A stretch of DNA of 64,000 nucleotides from Oceanospirillaceae bacterium UBA7410 (lineage in GTDB: Bacteria > Pseudomonadota > Gammaproteobacteria > Pseudomonadales > Balneatricaceae). The stretch is taken from assembly GCA_002470565.1 (NCBI GenBank), contig DKMQ01000066.1, positions 1 through 64,000 of the forward strand, in the 5' to 3' direction. The notes under the pieces were generated by a model. It did no database searches. It was not told where the DNA came from and saw only the letters and a program-made list of their open reading frames with translations. A program made the position numbers and the translations under genes. Shown here in pieces: positions 18,002 through 28,099 of the stretch. The first letter of the stretch is position 1. The number at the start of each line of letters is the position of its first letter.

Positions 18002-19483
18002 ATGAACGAAGAAATTCTTATCAATTTTAGCCCAATGGAAACTCGTGTGGCTGTGATTGAAAATGGTATGTTACAAGAAGTTCATATAGAGCGTAATGAC
18101 CACCGAGGTATTGTAGGCAATATCTATTTGGGAAAAGTTGTGCGTGTTTTGCCAGGCATGCAGGCTGCCTTTGTAGAAATTGGTTTAGAGCGCTCTGGTT
18201 TTATTCATGCTGCAGATATTGAGCCCAAAAATGGGCAACCAGATTCGGATGACATTGCATTACTAGTAAGAGAAGGCCAAAGTATACTGGTGCAAGTGCT
18301 TAAAGATCCAATTGGTACCAAAGGTGCTCGCCTTTCCACACAAATATCCATCCCATCGCGTTACTTAGTGTATATGCCAGGAAGCGGCCATGTAGGTGTG
18401 TCTCAACGTATAGAAGATGAAACTGAAAAACAACGCTTAAAGAACAGCTTAGAGCACTATTTAGCAAAACCTTCCAAGGTTTTGAATGAGACCCCTGAGC
18501 TAGCAAAAGAAGGCGTGATTGTGCGCACAGTTGCAGAAGGCGTGAGCGAACAAAGTCTGCACCATGACGTCGATTTTCTGCGTCGTTTGTGGCACACGAT
18601 TAAGCAGAAAATCTCGACAGCTAAGGCTCCCCAAACGATTTATGAAGATCTGCCTTTAGCGCTGCGTGCGTTAAGAGATATTGCCCACCCACAAATTGAG
18701 AAAATCCGTATAGACTCTAAAGAGACTTATCAAAAGGCGACAGAGTTTGTGAACCAGTTAGTGCCTGATATGGCCAGTAAATTAGAGCACTATCCGGGTG
18801 AGAGGCCTATATTTGACCTCTACAATGTAGAAGATGAAATTCAAAGAGCCCTTGGGCGAAAAGTGCCATTAAAGTCAGGTGGTTATATTATCATCGATCA
18901 AACCGAAGCCATGACTACTGTGGATGTGAATACCGGTGCTTATGTGGGTCATCGCAATCTAGAAGAGACTATTTTCAAAACCAATCTTGAAGCTGCAACA
19001 GCTATTGGTCGACAGCTTAGGTTACGTAACCTTGGTGGCATTATCATTTTAGACCTTATTGATATGCATGATCTTGAGCACCAGCGTCAAGTGGCTAGAA
19101 CCTTAGATCGTGCGTTAGCCAAAGACCACGTTAAAACTAAAGTGTTGGGCGTATCAGATTTGGGTTTGATTCAAATGACACGAAAACGCACACGTGAAAG
19201 CTTAGAGCAGCTTTTATGTGAACCCTGTTCAGCATGTGATGGCACCGGTATTAATAAAACACCAGAAACCATCTGTTATGAAATATTTAGAGAAATTTTA
19301 CGAGCTCACAGAGCCTACGATACTCAAACTTATTTAATTCTTGCATCACAATCAGTGATTGATCAGCTGTTAGATGAAGAAGCTCACCGCTTAGCGGAAT
19401 TAGAGGCATTTATAGGTAAGGCAATCTCATTGCGCCTAGAACCTATGTACCAAAATGAACAATATGATGTGGTGTTGCGTTAA
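18002..19483 (+). CDS. rng: Ribonuclease G
   Basis: RNase G is an endoribonuclease that matures the 5' end of 16S rRNA and starts decay of some mRNAs. The 493-residue product has the S1 domain (GNIYLGKVVRVLPGMQAAFV), the catalytic DNase I-like region with two acidic residues (VDVNTGAYVG and LDLIDMHD) and the zinc-link cysteines CEPCSACDGTG. It lacks the long C-terminal scaffold of RNase E. The order mreBCD-(maf)-rng-yhdP is conserved in gammaproteobacteria; maf is absent between mreD and rng here. Confidence 0.96.
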   Translation: MNEEILINFSPMETRVAVIENGMLQEVHIERNDHRGIVGNIYLGKVVRVLPGMQAAFVEIGLERSGFIHAADIEPKNGQPDSDDIALLVREGQSILVQVLKDPIGTKGARLSTQISIPSRYLVYMPGSGHVGVSQRIEDETEKQRLKNSLEHYLAKPSKVLNETPELAKEGVIVRTVAEGVSEQSLHHDVDFLRRLWHTIKQKISTAKAPQTIYEDLPLALRALRDIAHPQIEKIRIDSKETYQKATEFVNQLVPDMASKLEHYPGERPIFDLYNVEDEIQRALGRKVPLKSGGYIIIDQTEAMTTVDVNTGAYVGHRNLEETIFKTNLEAATAIGRQLRLRNLGGIIILDLIDMHDLEHQRQVARTLDRALAKDHVKTKVLGVSDLGLIQMTRKRTRESLEQLLCEPCSACDGTGINKTPETICYEIFREILRAHRAYDTQTYLILASQSVIDQLLDEEAHRLAELEAFIGKAISLRLEPMYQNEQYDVVLR

Positions 19484-22400
19484 TGATGACTAAAGTTAAC
19501 CAATGGTTTCTAGCCTTTGCTTGCCTATTATTGGTTACATTAGCGCTGTGTATCTCTTGGCTTCGCTTTGGCATTAGTGAACACTCAATATACCATCAGT
19601 GGGTTGAAACCCAGGTGAGTCAGTCTATTGGGCAAGATCTAAAAATAGAGACGTTTGAAGTAAAGCTAGTAGGTACATCCCTTAGGCTCAACTTAACACA
19701 GCTTCAAGCTAATACCGGTCTAACCCTTGAGCGTTTAACATTAGGTGTGGATCTGCTGGAGTCCATTAGAACTAGTGTGCTTACTTTATCTAATGTTCAA
19801 GCAACAGGCGTGTCCATTAAAGCCAGCCAACAAGAAGATGGACGTTGGGGGGCGCAAGCAACGCATGGCCCTCATTTTTTGCTGAAATTATCATCCAGTG
19901 TGCCTCAGTTGTTACTTGAGGATGTCCGCTTAATATTGACACCCTATCAAAGCCAGCCCATTAGCCTGCCCAAACTTAACGCTCAAATTGGTGTTGCTCA
20001 AAGTAAGGCTCATAGTGCTACTGAACATACAACAGAGGTAAACCTATCTCTTTACAGTGGCACAGCTACTAAAACATTAAATGATGATGCCAAAATACAC
20101 CTTACATTAGACATTAATACCACTGGAGGTATTAATGGTCTGCCCCAAGCAAGTATTGAATCAGCCCAGGTATATTTGCACGCCAATGGTTTGGAGGTTG
20201 CATCTTGGTTACCCTTAATGATGCCTATTGAATCATCTATTAATGCTGACAATTTGAGTGTGTTTGGTGAGTATTGGCTAGATTATCAAGCCGCCAAATC
20301 TCTTCAGATAGTGACTAAGAAATCTAATTTTAAATTCATTACCCAAATGGAAAAAGTAGATTTGACAGCAGATGTTAGAGCAACGCTCAAGCTAGATAAC
20401 AATAGTAATAATGCATGGGATTTATCCCATTGGAGCCTTGCAGCGCAGGCACTAAGTGGGAAAATAAATGATGCTGTTTTGCCTTTTAGTAAGCTACAGA
20501 TCTTAAAACAAAATCAACATCTAGTGATACAAAGCCCAGTGCTTGATCTGGCAGACACACACACATTACTAAGCACCCTTAGTCGCTTACCTGCAAAGGT
20601 GAGTATACCTATTGGATCCCTTGCCCCCAAAGGTTGGTTGTCTGAACTTACGCTATTCTTAGACGTTAATCAGCCTAGTGAGTTTTTATTCACTGGCGAC
20701 CTACAACAGGCAAAAGTAGAGGCGTGGGCAGGTGTGCCCCAAATTAGTCATGCAGATGGACGCATTTGGCTCAACCGCTATGGTGGCAAGGTGGCGATCA
20801 GCGATACCGACGGTTTGACATTACAAGTGCCTAAACTCAATGGATTGCCTTGGAAGTTTAATGCCGTAAAGGGTGAGTTTAATTGGCACTATGGTGCTTT
20901 GGCTAACAGAGTCAGCTCATCTAATGTCACTGCCAGCCTAGCACAAGGGCATATAAATCTTTTAATGGCAGGCGAGTTTCCTCGAAAGGGATCATCCACA
21001 GAACCCTTTATACAACTGGCTTTGGGGATGAAAAACCTTAATGTAGGTGAGATACCAATAATGCTGCCAGATAAAGTGCTGGGTAAAAAGCTAGGTCAAT
21101 GGATCTCTAAAGCAGCACCTATTGGCACCGTTACACAAGCGGCTCTTATCTATAATGGCCGTCCAGGAAAGGTTTTAAACTCGGAAAATAAGCTGGCAAG
21201 AAGTATGTCTATTGCAGCACACCTTGATATTCCTGACTTCACCTATCACCCAAAGTGGCCCCAAGTGCAGGGACTAATCGCTGATTTGACTGTAAATTCA
21301 ACAAGTGCATTGATAAAACTTGAATCAGGTACTTTGGCCCACGGTTTAATGTCTGCAAAAGTAGATGGGTGGCAAGTGGAAGTGCCTATCTATACCAAAG
21401 TTTCCTCAGCGTCTAGATCAGAAAATTTAACAAATAACTCACAAAATGCGCCAGTGACAAAGGCAAATGATGGTTATATTAAGGTACAAGGACAACTATC
21501 AGGCGAAGCTCAGCAGATGATAGATTTAGCACAGCAGCTTCCACTTAATATCAATTTACCACCATGGCTAAAAAATCTAAAACCAGAAGGTAACGTGTCT
21601 TTGCAGGGCCGTTTTGGGATACCTTTTGGTCACCAAGCAAAACCCACCTATGACTTCAAACTATCTAGTGATAATTTACATGCTTTTTGGGCACCCCTGC
21701 AGGCAGATATACGCCACGTTGAATTTGAAGTTGAACTAAATTCATCCTATCCGGGTATTGGAGAGGGTTTTGGTAATGGCCTTATAGATGGACAATCGAT
21801 CAGTGTTAAACGCTTACCTAAAGTTGAGCTTGCTACCCCTTGGCTGTCCAGCATTCCCAAACCCATTCTACGTGATGTAAGAACCAATGCTGGAGGGGAA
21901 AAAGGTCACTTAGTATTACAATTTGAAGGGCGTTTACCAGCACATTACTTAGCGACAAAAACAAGTCAGCCTTGGGCGCAAGAAATTATTGGTGCATTAC
22001 CCTTTGTTGCAAGACTATCCACCTGCACGCAAATGCAGGGACAGTGTGCATCATTAAGTGCTCAGGTAGACTTGAGTAGTGCTGGTATGGCCCTGCCAGA
22101 ACCTTTGAATCAATTACAACAATTACAGCTGATTGGCAATTGGCAGCAAGGCCAACAAGATTGGTATGCCAGTATAGACGGACAGCAAATAGCGATTAAA
22201 TTGGACACTGGAAAAACCTCAGATGCACTATCGGTAGTAGGTCTAAATGTAGGGTTTAAGCAGTCTGTTGATTGGGCAAAAAAAGATCAGTGGAATATTG
22301 ATGGCCACCTGGATATGTTAGATATAGCCTCTTGGTGGTCAGTTTATCAAGATCGTATAAAGGCATGGGGAAGGGGGCAAGACAAGCAAAATATAACTGC

Positions 22401-23568
22401 TTCAAAATCAAGATTGCCTCTGGTTAATGTGACAATAAAGCAGGCTCAGTGGTTTGGTTTAGACATTAACCAAGCCCAAGTAACGCTTGCGCCACTTGAA
22501 AAAACAGATGGCTTACTATTGTCAGATCCATGGCGGTTGAATATTGCCTCAGAAAATTTAATGGGCCATATAGATTATTTTGACACTCAGCTGCCTCTAG
22601 CTATTAATGTAGAACGAGCGCTTTTTAACTTCCCAGATACTTCACAGGAAACGATAAAGGTCGCTGATGTATTAGAGAATATTGACCCCAAAAAACTACT
22701 AGATGCAGATGTTTCTATCCAAAATTTAGTTAAAAATGATGAACCCTTTGGCCACTGGGAATTTAAAATCCGACGTGACAAAGAGCAAATATACGTCCAC
22801 GATTTAGATGCAACTATTCGCCATACTAAGCTTCAAGGTAACCTTATTTGGGATAAGCTTGATGGTGTCCATCGCACCCAGTTTACTGGTCGTGCTGAAT
22901 CTGACGATTTGGCTAGTGTGCTAATGGCTTGGGGTTATGAGCCAGGATTAAGCGCTAAAGGCTCATCTATGGAAATACAGCTAAGTTGGCCTCGCTCTCC
23001 TTTGGCTTTTGCGTTAAAAGACACCACTGGAGATCTAGGACTGCGTCTTAAAAATGGCAGCATATCATCTTCGCCCAGTGCCGTTGATGGACTAAAAGTG
23101 TTGGCTCTTTTAGATGTTGGTCGATTAATCAACAGAGTTAAGTTAGATTTTTCTGACATTATTCAGCCAGGTTTTAACTTTGATAGTGTGACATCCCATT
23201 ACCGCTTTGATGAGGGCATTGCCTCTACTGTCACACCCTCCACCTTCAAATCATCGACCTTAAATCTAACCATGGACGGCTGGATCGATTTTAATAATCG
23301 TCAAGTGGACAATAACTTAATTATTACTTTGCCAGTGGTAGATAAGCTGCCGCTGGCAGCTTTAATAGTAGGTCTGCCTCAGCTGGGAGGTATGATGTAC
23401 GTAGTTAACAAGTTAATTGGTGATGAATTAGCCACCTTTACAAGCGCTAGGTACCATGTTTTGGGCTCATTGGATAAGCCAAAAGTTGAGCTGGTGAGAT
23501 TTTTTGATAAAGATTACCAACAGCAATCTGTGCAGGAGCGTATTGATAGCGTGCTTTCTATTGAATAA
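19483..23568 (+). CDS. yhdP: YhdP family AsmA-like phospholipid-transport protein
   Basis: YhdP belongs to the AsmA-like bridge proteins that carry phospholipids from inner to outer membrane. At 1361 residues it is close to the usual 1250-1300. One N-terminal membrane helix (about residues 7-27) anchors it; the rest is a long beta-rich periplasmic groove. Near the C-terminus the family features are clear: NGSISSSPSAVDGLKVLALLD and a final hydrophobic LPLAALIVGLPQLGGMMYVV. The start overlaps the rng stop, so it is co-translated with rng. It converges on the FadN-like gene with 47 bases between and no hairpin seen. Confidence 0.93.
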   Translation: MMTKVNQWFLAFACLLLVTLALCISWLRFGISEHSIYHQWVETQVSQSIGQDLKIETFEVKLVGTSLRLNLTQLQANTGLTLERLTLGVDLLESIRTSVLTLSNVQATGVSIKASQQEDGRWGAQATHGPHFLLKLSSSVPQLLLEDVRLILTPYQSQPISLPKLNAQIGVAQSKAHSATEHTTEVNLSLYSGTATKTLNDDAKIHLTLDINTTGGINGLPQASIESAQVYLHANGLEVASWLPLMMPIESSINADNLSVFGEYWLDYQAAKSLQIVTKKSNFKFITQMEKVDLTADVRATLKLDNNSNNAWDLSHWSLAAQALSGKINDAVLPFSKLQILKQNQHLVIQSPVLDLADTHTLLSTLSRLPAKVSIPIGSLAPKGWLSELTLFLDVNQPSEFLFTGDLQQAKVEAWAGVPQISHADGRIWLNRYGGKVAISDTDGLTLQVPKLNGLPWKFNAVKGEFNWHYGALANRVSSSNVTASLAQGHINLLMAGEFPRKGSSTEPFIQLALGMKNLNVGEIPIMLPDKVLGKKLGQWISKAAPIGTVTQAALIYNGRPGKVLNSENKLARSMSIAAHLDIPDFTYHPKWPQVQGLIADLTVNSTSALIKLESGTLAHGLMSAKVDGWQVEVPIYTKVSSASRSENLTNNSQNAPVTKANDGYIKVQGQLSGEAQQMIDLAQQLPLNINLPPWLKNLKPEGNVSLQGRFGIPFGHQAKPTYDFKLSSDNLHAFWAPLQADIRHVEFEVELNSSYPGIGEGFGNGLIDGQSISVKRLPKVELATPWLSSIPKPILRDVRTNAGGEKGHLVLQFEGRLPAHYLATKTSQPWAQEIIGALPFVARLSTCTQMQGQCASLSAQVDLSSAGMALPEPLNQLQQLQLIGNWQQGQQDWYASIDGQQIAIKLDTGKTSDALSVVGLNVGFKQSVDWAKKDQWNIDGHLDMLDIASWWSVYQDRIKAWGRGQDKQNITASKSRLPLVNVTIKQAQWFGLDINQAQVTLAPLEKTDGLLLSDPWRLNIASENLMGHIDYFDTQLPLAINVERALFNFPDTSQETIKVADVLENIDPKKLLDADVSIQNLVKNDEPFGHWEFKIRRDKEQIYVHDLDATIRHTKLQGNLIWDKLDGVHRTQFTGRAESDDLASVLMAWGYEPGLSAKGSSMEIQLSWPRSPLAFALKDTTGDLGLRLKNGSISSSPSAVDGLKVLALLDVGRLINRVKLDFSDIIQPGFNFDSVTSHYRFDEGIASTVTPSTFKSSTLNLTMDGWIDFNNRQVDNNLIITLPVVDKLPLAALIVGLPQLGGMMYVVNKLIGDELATFTSARYHVLGSLDKPKVELVRFFDKDYQQQSVQERIDSVLSIE

Positions 23569-23615
23569 GCCTACTCAATTTTAAGCCAAGTGTTTATTGC
23601 CCCTGCACTATTATG

Positions 23616-25946
23616 CTAGTTTCTTATGGGTGAGCCTTGGTCCAGCATAGTCACAATGCGTGCTTGTGTTGCACTTGATTGGGCCAAGCGCAAAAAAGAC
23701 TCGCGTTCAGCGTCAAACAGATCTTGTTCACTCATCATAGTGTTAGCTTTAACTTTGCCACCAGTAAAAATGCGTGCAAGCTCTGTACCTACAACCACAT
23801 CATGGGCGGTAATTTTTTGCTGATCGTGCGCTTCAAATAACCAATCCATCATTTCACGATAGGTTTCTTCACCTGCCATAGGCAAAGGCTTTCGAGGTTT
23901 CGCTTTTTTAACATTATCAAGTTGTGATAGAGCTTCACTTAATAGACGATCTCGGTTCATCATATATTGATCTTCTGGATAAAGCATAGCTTGTTCAGTA
24001 GCCTCTATAGGTGACTTGGCTGTCCAGCCATAACCTACAATCATAAAGGCTTTCCATGCAGCTGCTTTGATGTCACCCAACACTTCATACCAACGGTATA
24101 AATACTCTTTACACCCGCCACCACCAGGCACCACCCCTACACTTGATTCTACTAAGCCCATAACGCAGTTAGAGTGTCCAATAACGTGGTCAGCAGCCAA
24201 CACGACCTCAAACCCACCCCCAATAGACATGCCTGCAGGTGCTGCAATTACTGGCAACGTACAGCGATTTATTGCGTGCATCGTTTGCTGGAAGTGATTT
24301 AAGAAGTGGTCCATGCCAGCATAATCTTCTGCTTCAAAAAAGCCTCGAAAGGCGGTTAAGTTAACACCACAAGAAAAATGCTGGGCGTCATTGTGCAATA
24401 CCACACCACGAAGTTTTAAAACCTGTGCCTGTTCTAATGCATGTCGAATAACATCCATAGAATCTTTATCTAAGGCGTTGGCCTTAGAATGAAACTCTAC
24501 AATAGCGGCATTATCGTGTACAAACCAACTGGCCTTTGCATTACTATACTTAGGCGTTAATGTTTGGCGCAATTCAGAGAAACGTAAAACACCAGAGGGC
24601 CGTTTTATGGCCACATACTCAGCACTGTCGTCTAAACTACATAGCTGTCTATTAATGACCTTGTAAAATCCTTCCTTTTGAGCAGATAGCGCCAGCATAG
24701 GCGCCACATCACGGCCTTCTTTTTGCATTCGTTCAACGACACGTTTGGCACCAATTTGATCGATTAATTCAAATGGGCCATAAATCCAGTTATAACCCAA
24801 CTTCATAGCATCATCGATGGGTAAAATATTGCTGCCAATTTCTGGTATGAGCGCGGCTGCGTAGTTTAGGGTGCTAGACAATACTTGCCATGCAAAGCGG
24901 CCATAGACACTGTCATCATCTAACAATGCAGCTACACCGTGCGCCTCAGCCTTTTGAGCTAGTGGCAGCTGTATGCGGGTGGTGGGTTGATAGGTGCCGC
25001 TTACCAAGTCCAAAACCTCTTTGCCTGCATCCAACTCACGGTAAAACCCTTGTCCACCTTTATTACCTGTTTGCCCATTGGCAATCATTTGGGTCATCAA
25101 AGGCACAGGTTGTGCATATTGGTGAAAGGCATCATTTGCAGGCAATATGCTCTCTAAACTTTTGGCTACGTCAGCCATCAGATCTATGCCTATAAGGTCA
25201 TATAAACCAAAGACCCCAGTCTTTGGAATACCCATAGGTCTACCAAATAAAGCGTCAGCTTCATTGGGTGATAAACCCATATTAAACGCAGTGTGTAAGG
25301 CGCATTGGATCGCAAAAACACCAACACGATTCCCTAAGAATCCAGGCGTATCTTCACACACCACAACGCCTTTACCTAGGTTGCTTTCACAAAATTGACT
25401 CAACGTATTAATGACTTCATCTTGCGTATGTTCGCCACGCACCAGCTCTAATAACCGCATAAAACGCACAGGGTTAAAGAAATGGGTAATAGCAAAACGT
25501 TCACAAAATGCTTGTGGCATGCCTTGTGTAAGCAAGCTAATAGGAATAGTGGAGGTGTTTGAAGTCACAATGGTGTTTGGGCCAGTGATGGCATCAATAC
25601 GCTTATATAACGCGTGCTTTACATCCAGCCTCTCCACAACAGCTTCTGCTATCCAGTCACAATCAGCCAGTTGATCAAAGTCGTCTTGAGTATTACCACA
25701 ATGAATTAATTGACCAGCTTCGTTGCTCATCAAACCTGGAGAGTCGATATTTTTTAAACGCTTAAAACCACGTTCAGCCAAGGCATTAACAGCATCGCCT
25801 GAGCTTGGTAAGTCTAACAACCATACCTCCACGCCAGCATTAGCAACTTGACCTGCAATACCTGCACCCATTGTGCCAGCACCTATAACAGCTACTTTTT
25901 TAATGTTTTTGTAAGTAGAGGATGAGTTGTCTATTAGCTTAGCCAT
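23616..25946 (-). CDS. Fused 3-hydroxyacyl-CoA dehydrogenase / enoyl-CoA hydratase (FadN-like)
   Basis: A 776-residue bifunctional beta-oxidation enzyme with the dehydrogenase first and the crotonase domain last, the order of FadN and archaeal fusions and the reverse of FadB. The NAD site is VIGAGTMGAG (20-29) and the dehydrogenase C-terminal domain has the TPGFLGNRVGVF motif. The crotonase half retains the oxyanion-hole segment FSCGVNL and both acidic positions, in IGGGFE and MGLVESSVG. It would hydrate enoyl-CoA and oxidise 3-hydroxyacyl-CoA in the cytoplasm. It is the last gene of dmdA-metY-hydrolase-fadN, two bases after the hydrolase. This context suggests a part in DMSP-derived CoA thioester breakdown, but ordinary fatty-acid oxidation is equally possible. 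No thiolase gene follows it. Confidence 0.85.
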   Translation of the reverse strand: MAKLIDNSSSTYKNIKKVAVIGAGTMGAGIAGQVANAGVEVWLLDLPSSGDAVNALAERGFKRLKNIDSPGLMSNEAGQLIHCGNTQDDFDQLADCDWIAEAVVERLDVKHALYKRIDAITGPNTIVTSNTSTIPISLLTQGMPQAFCERFAITHFFNPVRFMRLLELVRGEHTQDEVINTLSQFCESNLGKGVVVCEDTPGFLGNRVGVFAIQCALHTAFNMGLSPNEADALFGRPMGIPKTGVFGLYDLIGIDLMADVAKSLESILPANDAFHQYAQPVPLMTQMIANGQTGNKGGQGFYRELDAGKEVLDLVSGTYQPTTRIQLPLAQKAEAHGVAALLDDDSVYGRFAWQVLSSTLNYAAALIPEIGSNILPIDDAMKLGYNWIYGPFELIDQIGAKRVVERMQKEGRDVAPMLALSAQKEGFYKVINRQLCSLDDSAEYVAIKRPSGVLRFSELRQTLTPKYSNAKASWFVHDNAAIVEFHSKANALDKDSMDVIRHALEQAQVLKLRGVVLHNDAQHFSCGVNLTAFRGFFEAEDYAGMDHFLNHFQQTMHAINRCTLPVIAAPAGMSIGGGFEVVLAADHVIGHSNCVMGLVESSVGVVPGGGGCKEYLYRWYEVLGDIKAAAWKAFMIVGYGWTAKSPIEATEQAMLYPEDQYMMNRDRLLSEALSQLDNVKKAKPRKPLPMAGEETYREMMDWLFEAHDQQKITAHDVVVGTELARIFTGGKVKANTMMSEQDLFDAERESFLRLAQSSATQARIVTMLDQGSPIRN

Positions 25947-25948
25947 GG

Positions 25949-26749
25949 TTATTTCTCTATGGACTGAATAAATGTTTTCATAATGTGAAGGCTTTCTTTG
26001 GGTGCTTCCATAGGTAGCATATGCCCCATACCATTAACCACGTGTGTTTGAGCATTTAAAGCATGGGCTAGTTTCAAGCCTTCTTTTTTTGGCGTCATGC
26101 GATCTTGTTCAGCAAGAATGACGCAGCTAGGGCAGTCTGCATCTGCTACTTGCTGAGCTTTATTTGCTCCTTCAATATATGCGTTGCATGCGGCAAGGTC
26201 TATTGCTAAAGGATTACTGGCCATAATGCGTGAGCCTATGCCAATAGGCTGCATCCCTGGTACGGCACTTGCGCCATGCTGGTGTTTGCTGCCAAAGCCC
26301 CATTGCAGCATCATAGCTGCAGCATTTGCTGGATTCTTTTGAGCCATATCCACTAACGCCGGATTAACAGGTATCGCGCTTGCTGTGGCAAGTGCCGTCA
26401 CAGACTTCACTCTATCACCTAGTAGGGCTGCCGCCTCTAAGGCTACCAAAAACCCTTGAGAATGGCCTACTAAATGCACTTTGTCTACTTCTGCGGTATC
26501 CAAAGCACGCATAAGCCAAGCACCCATAGATTCGATGCTTGTGAGGGCTTGCCCCTGTGACAAGCTATGCTCTGGAAAATCTGGCGCGAATACACTAAAA
26601 CCATGGAATGCAAACCAACGTGCCTGTAATGCCCAAGTGCGATGATCTGTGCCAGAACCATGCAGCAGCACTACAGTGGTTAAATTTGCATCAAAAGGTT
26701 TGCCGCCGGTAGCGATAAAGGTGTTGGCATTATCAACTTGAATATACAT
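25949..26749 (-). CDS. Alpha/beta hydrolase in the dmdA-metY operon
   Basis: A 266-residue cytoplasmic alpha/beta hydrolase with the full triad: nucleophile serine in GHSQG, acid in AEQDRMTP and histidine in GMGHMLP. The oxyanion region is LLHGSGTDHRTW. I start it at the ATG at 26749 (MYIQVDN), one base past the metY stop; a longer reading frame starts inside metY and is unlikely. The substrate cannot be predicted. Position between metY and a CoA-thioester enzyme makes an esterase or thioesterase serving the same pathway possible, for example one acting on an acyl-homoserine or a CoA ester. That is inference from context. Confidence 0.8.
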   Translation of the reverse strand: MYIQVDNANTFIATGGKPFDANLTTVVLLHGSGTDHRTWALQARWFAFHGFSVFAPDFPEHSLSQGQALTSIESMGAWLMRALDTAEVDKVHLVGHSQGFLVALEAAALLGDRVKSVTALATASAIPVNPALVDMAQKNPANAAAMMLQWGFGSKHQHGASAVPGMQPIGIGSRIMASNPLAIDLAACNAYIEGANKAQQVADADCPSCVILAEQDRMTPKKEGLKLAHALNAQTHVVNGMGHMLPMEAPKESLHIMKTFIQSIEK

Positions 26750-26750
26750 G

Positions 26751-28064
26751 TTAGACCTGAGCCTCTTCTTGGCGAGCAACAACTTTAGCAGCTGCGCGCA
26801 AGCCTAAATTAAAATCAGCTTGTATGTCTTTAATCGTCTCTATACCAACAGAGACACGAATAAGGTCTGCGCTTATGCCTGCTGATAACAAGTCTGCTTC
26901 TGTTAGGCGCGAGTGGGTAGTGCTGCCTGGATGCAGCACCAAAGTGCGAGAGTCACCCACGTTGGCTAAATTTGAAGAAAGCTGTAAGGCATCAATAAAG
27001 GCTGCCCCGGCGCTGCGCCCACCTTTTACACCAAAAGTAAGCATTGAGCCTGCGCCTTTGGGAAATAAAGCTTTAGTGTGAGCATCTGCATCAATATCAG
27101 GGTGGTTTACCCATGCAACAGCGTCTTGTTCTTGCAGCCATGTCACCATAGCTTGAGCATTAGATACATGCTGCTGCATACGTAGGTTTAAGGTTTCTAA
27201 GCCCTGCAATAATAAAAACGCGTTATGAGGTGCCATTGCCGCACCTATGTCACGCATAGATTCACAACGAATACGCATAGCCAAAGCTGCAGGGCCAAAC
27301 TCTTCCCAAAAATTCATCCCGTGAAATGGTTCATAAGGTTGAGTTAGTGTGGGGAAACGACCACTTTTAAGCCAATCAAAATTGCCACCATCAATAACCA
27401 CACCACCAACAGCTGCGCCGTGGCCGCCAATCCATTTGGTTACAGAGTGCACGACAACATCAGCGCCATGCTCAATAGGATTGTTAAGGTAAGGTGTTGC
27501 AAAAGTAGCATCTACTACTAAAGGGACTCCCTTCGCATGGGCCGTTTCGGCAATGGCAGGCAAGTTAGATACATCTAAGCCTGGGTTGCCAATAGATTCA
27601 CAAAAAACAAGTTTGGTGTTGTCTTGTATGGCGTTAGCCACTGCTTGTTGATCGTTTATATCTACAAAAGTAGAATCGATATTAAACCGTTTAAGGGTGT
27701 GTTTAAGCAACGTGGCCGTAGAGCCGTATATTTGCTTGGCACTGACAATATGATCACCAGCTGAACATAGGCTAAAAAAGCTCACAAACAAAGCGCTCAT
27801 TCCAGATGCTGTACAAATAGCCGCTGCACCGCCTTCTAATGCCGCCAAGCGTTGCTCTAACACGGCCACAGTAGGATTGGTTATGCGGCTATATATGTGC
27901 CCGCCTTGCTCTACGTTAAATAGAGCAGAAGCTTCATCTACACTGTCAAATACATAAGAGGTAGTTTGGTAAATCGGCACAGCTCTTGAGCCATGATCTG
28001 ATTCGGGTTGATAGCCACTGTGAAGCGCAATAGTATCGGCGCCTAAAAATGAAGATTTGCTCAT
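26751..28064 (-). CDS. metY: O-acetylhomoserine sulfhydrylase MetY (Cys/Met metabolism PLP enzyme)
   Basis: MetY replaces the acetyl group of O-acetylhomoserine with sulfide (giving homocysteine) or methanethiol (giving methionine directly). The 437-residue length and the opening DTIALHSGYQPE and YQTTSYVFDSVDEA favour MetY over the shorter MetZ and MetB. The PLP lysine lies in SVTKWIGGHG and the family signature around it is intact. It lies 35 bases downstream of dmdA on the same strand. DMSP demethylation ultimately gives methanethiol, a MetY substrate, so the pairing has a clear metabolic logic. Confidence 0.9.
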   Translation of the reverse strand: MSKSSFLGADTIALHSGYQPESDHGSRAVPIYQTTSYVFDSVDEASALFNVEQGGHIYSRITNPTVAVLEQRLAALEGGAAAICTASGMSALFVSFFSLCSAGDHIVSAKQIYGSTATLLKHTLKRFNIDSTFVDINDQQAVANAIQDNTKLVFCESIGNPGLDVSNLPAIAETAHAKGVPLVVDATFATPYLNNPIEHGADVVVHSVTKWIGGHGAAVGGVVIDGGNFDWLKSGRFPTLTQPYEPFHGMNFWEEFGPAALAMRIRCESMRDIGAAMAPHNAFLLLQGLETLNLRMQQHVSNAQAMVTWLQEQDAVAWVNHPDIDADAHTKALFPKGAGSMLTFGVKGGRSAGAAFIDALQLSSNLANVGDSRTLVLHPGSTTHSRLTEADLLSAGISADLIRVSVGIETIKDIQADFNLGLRAAAKVVARQEEAQV

Positions 28065-28099
28065 AATGTTGCCTTGTTGTGCACAAAAGACACCTGTTT

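Noticed and set aside
26751-28064. Cystathionine gamma-synthase (MetB) or MetZ
   Set aside because: The length of 437 and the opening motifs match the longer MetY group.
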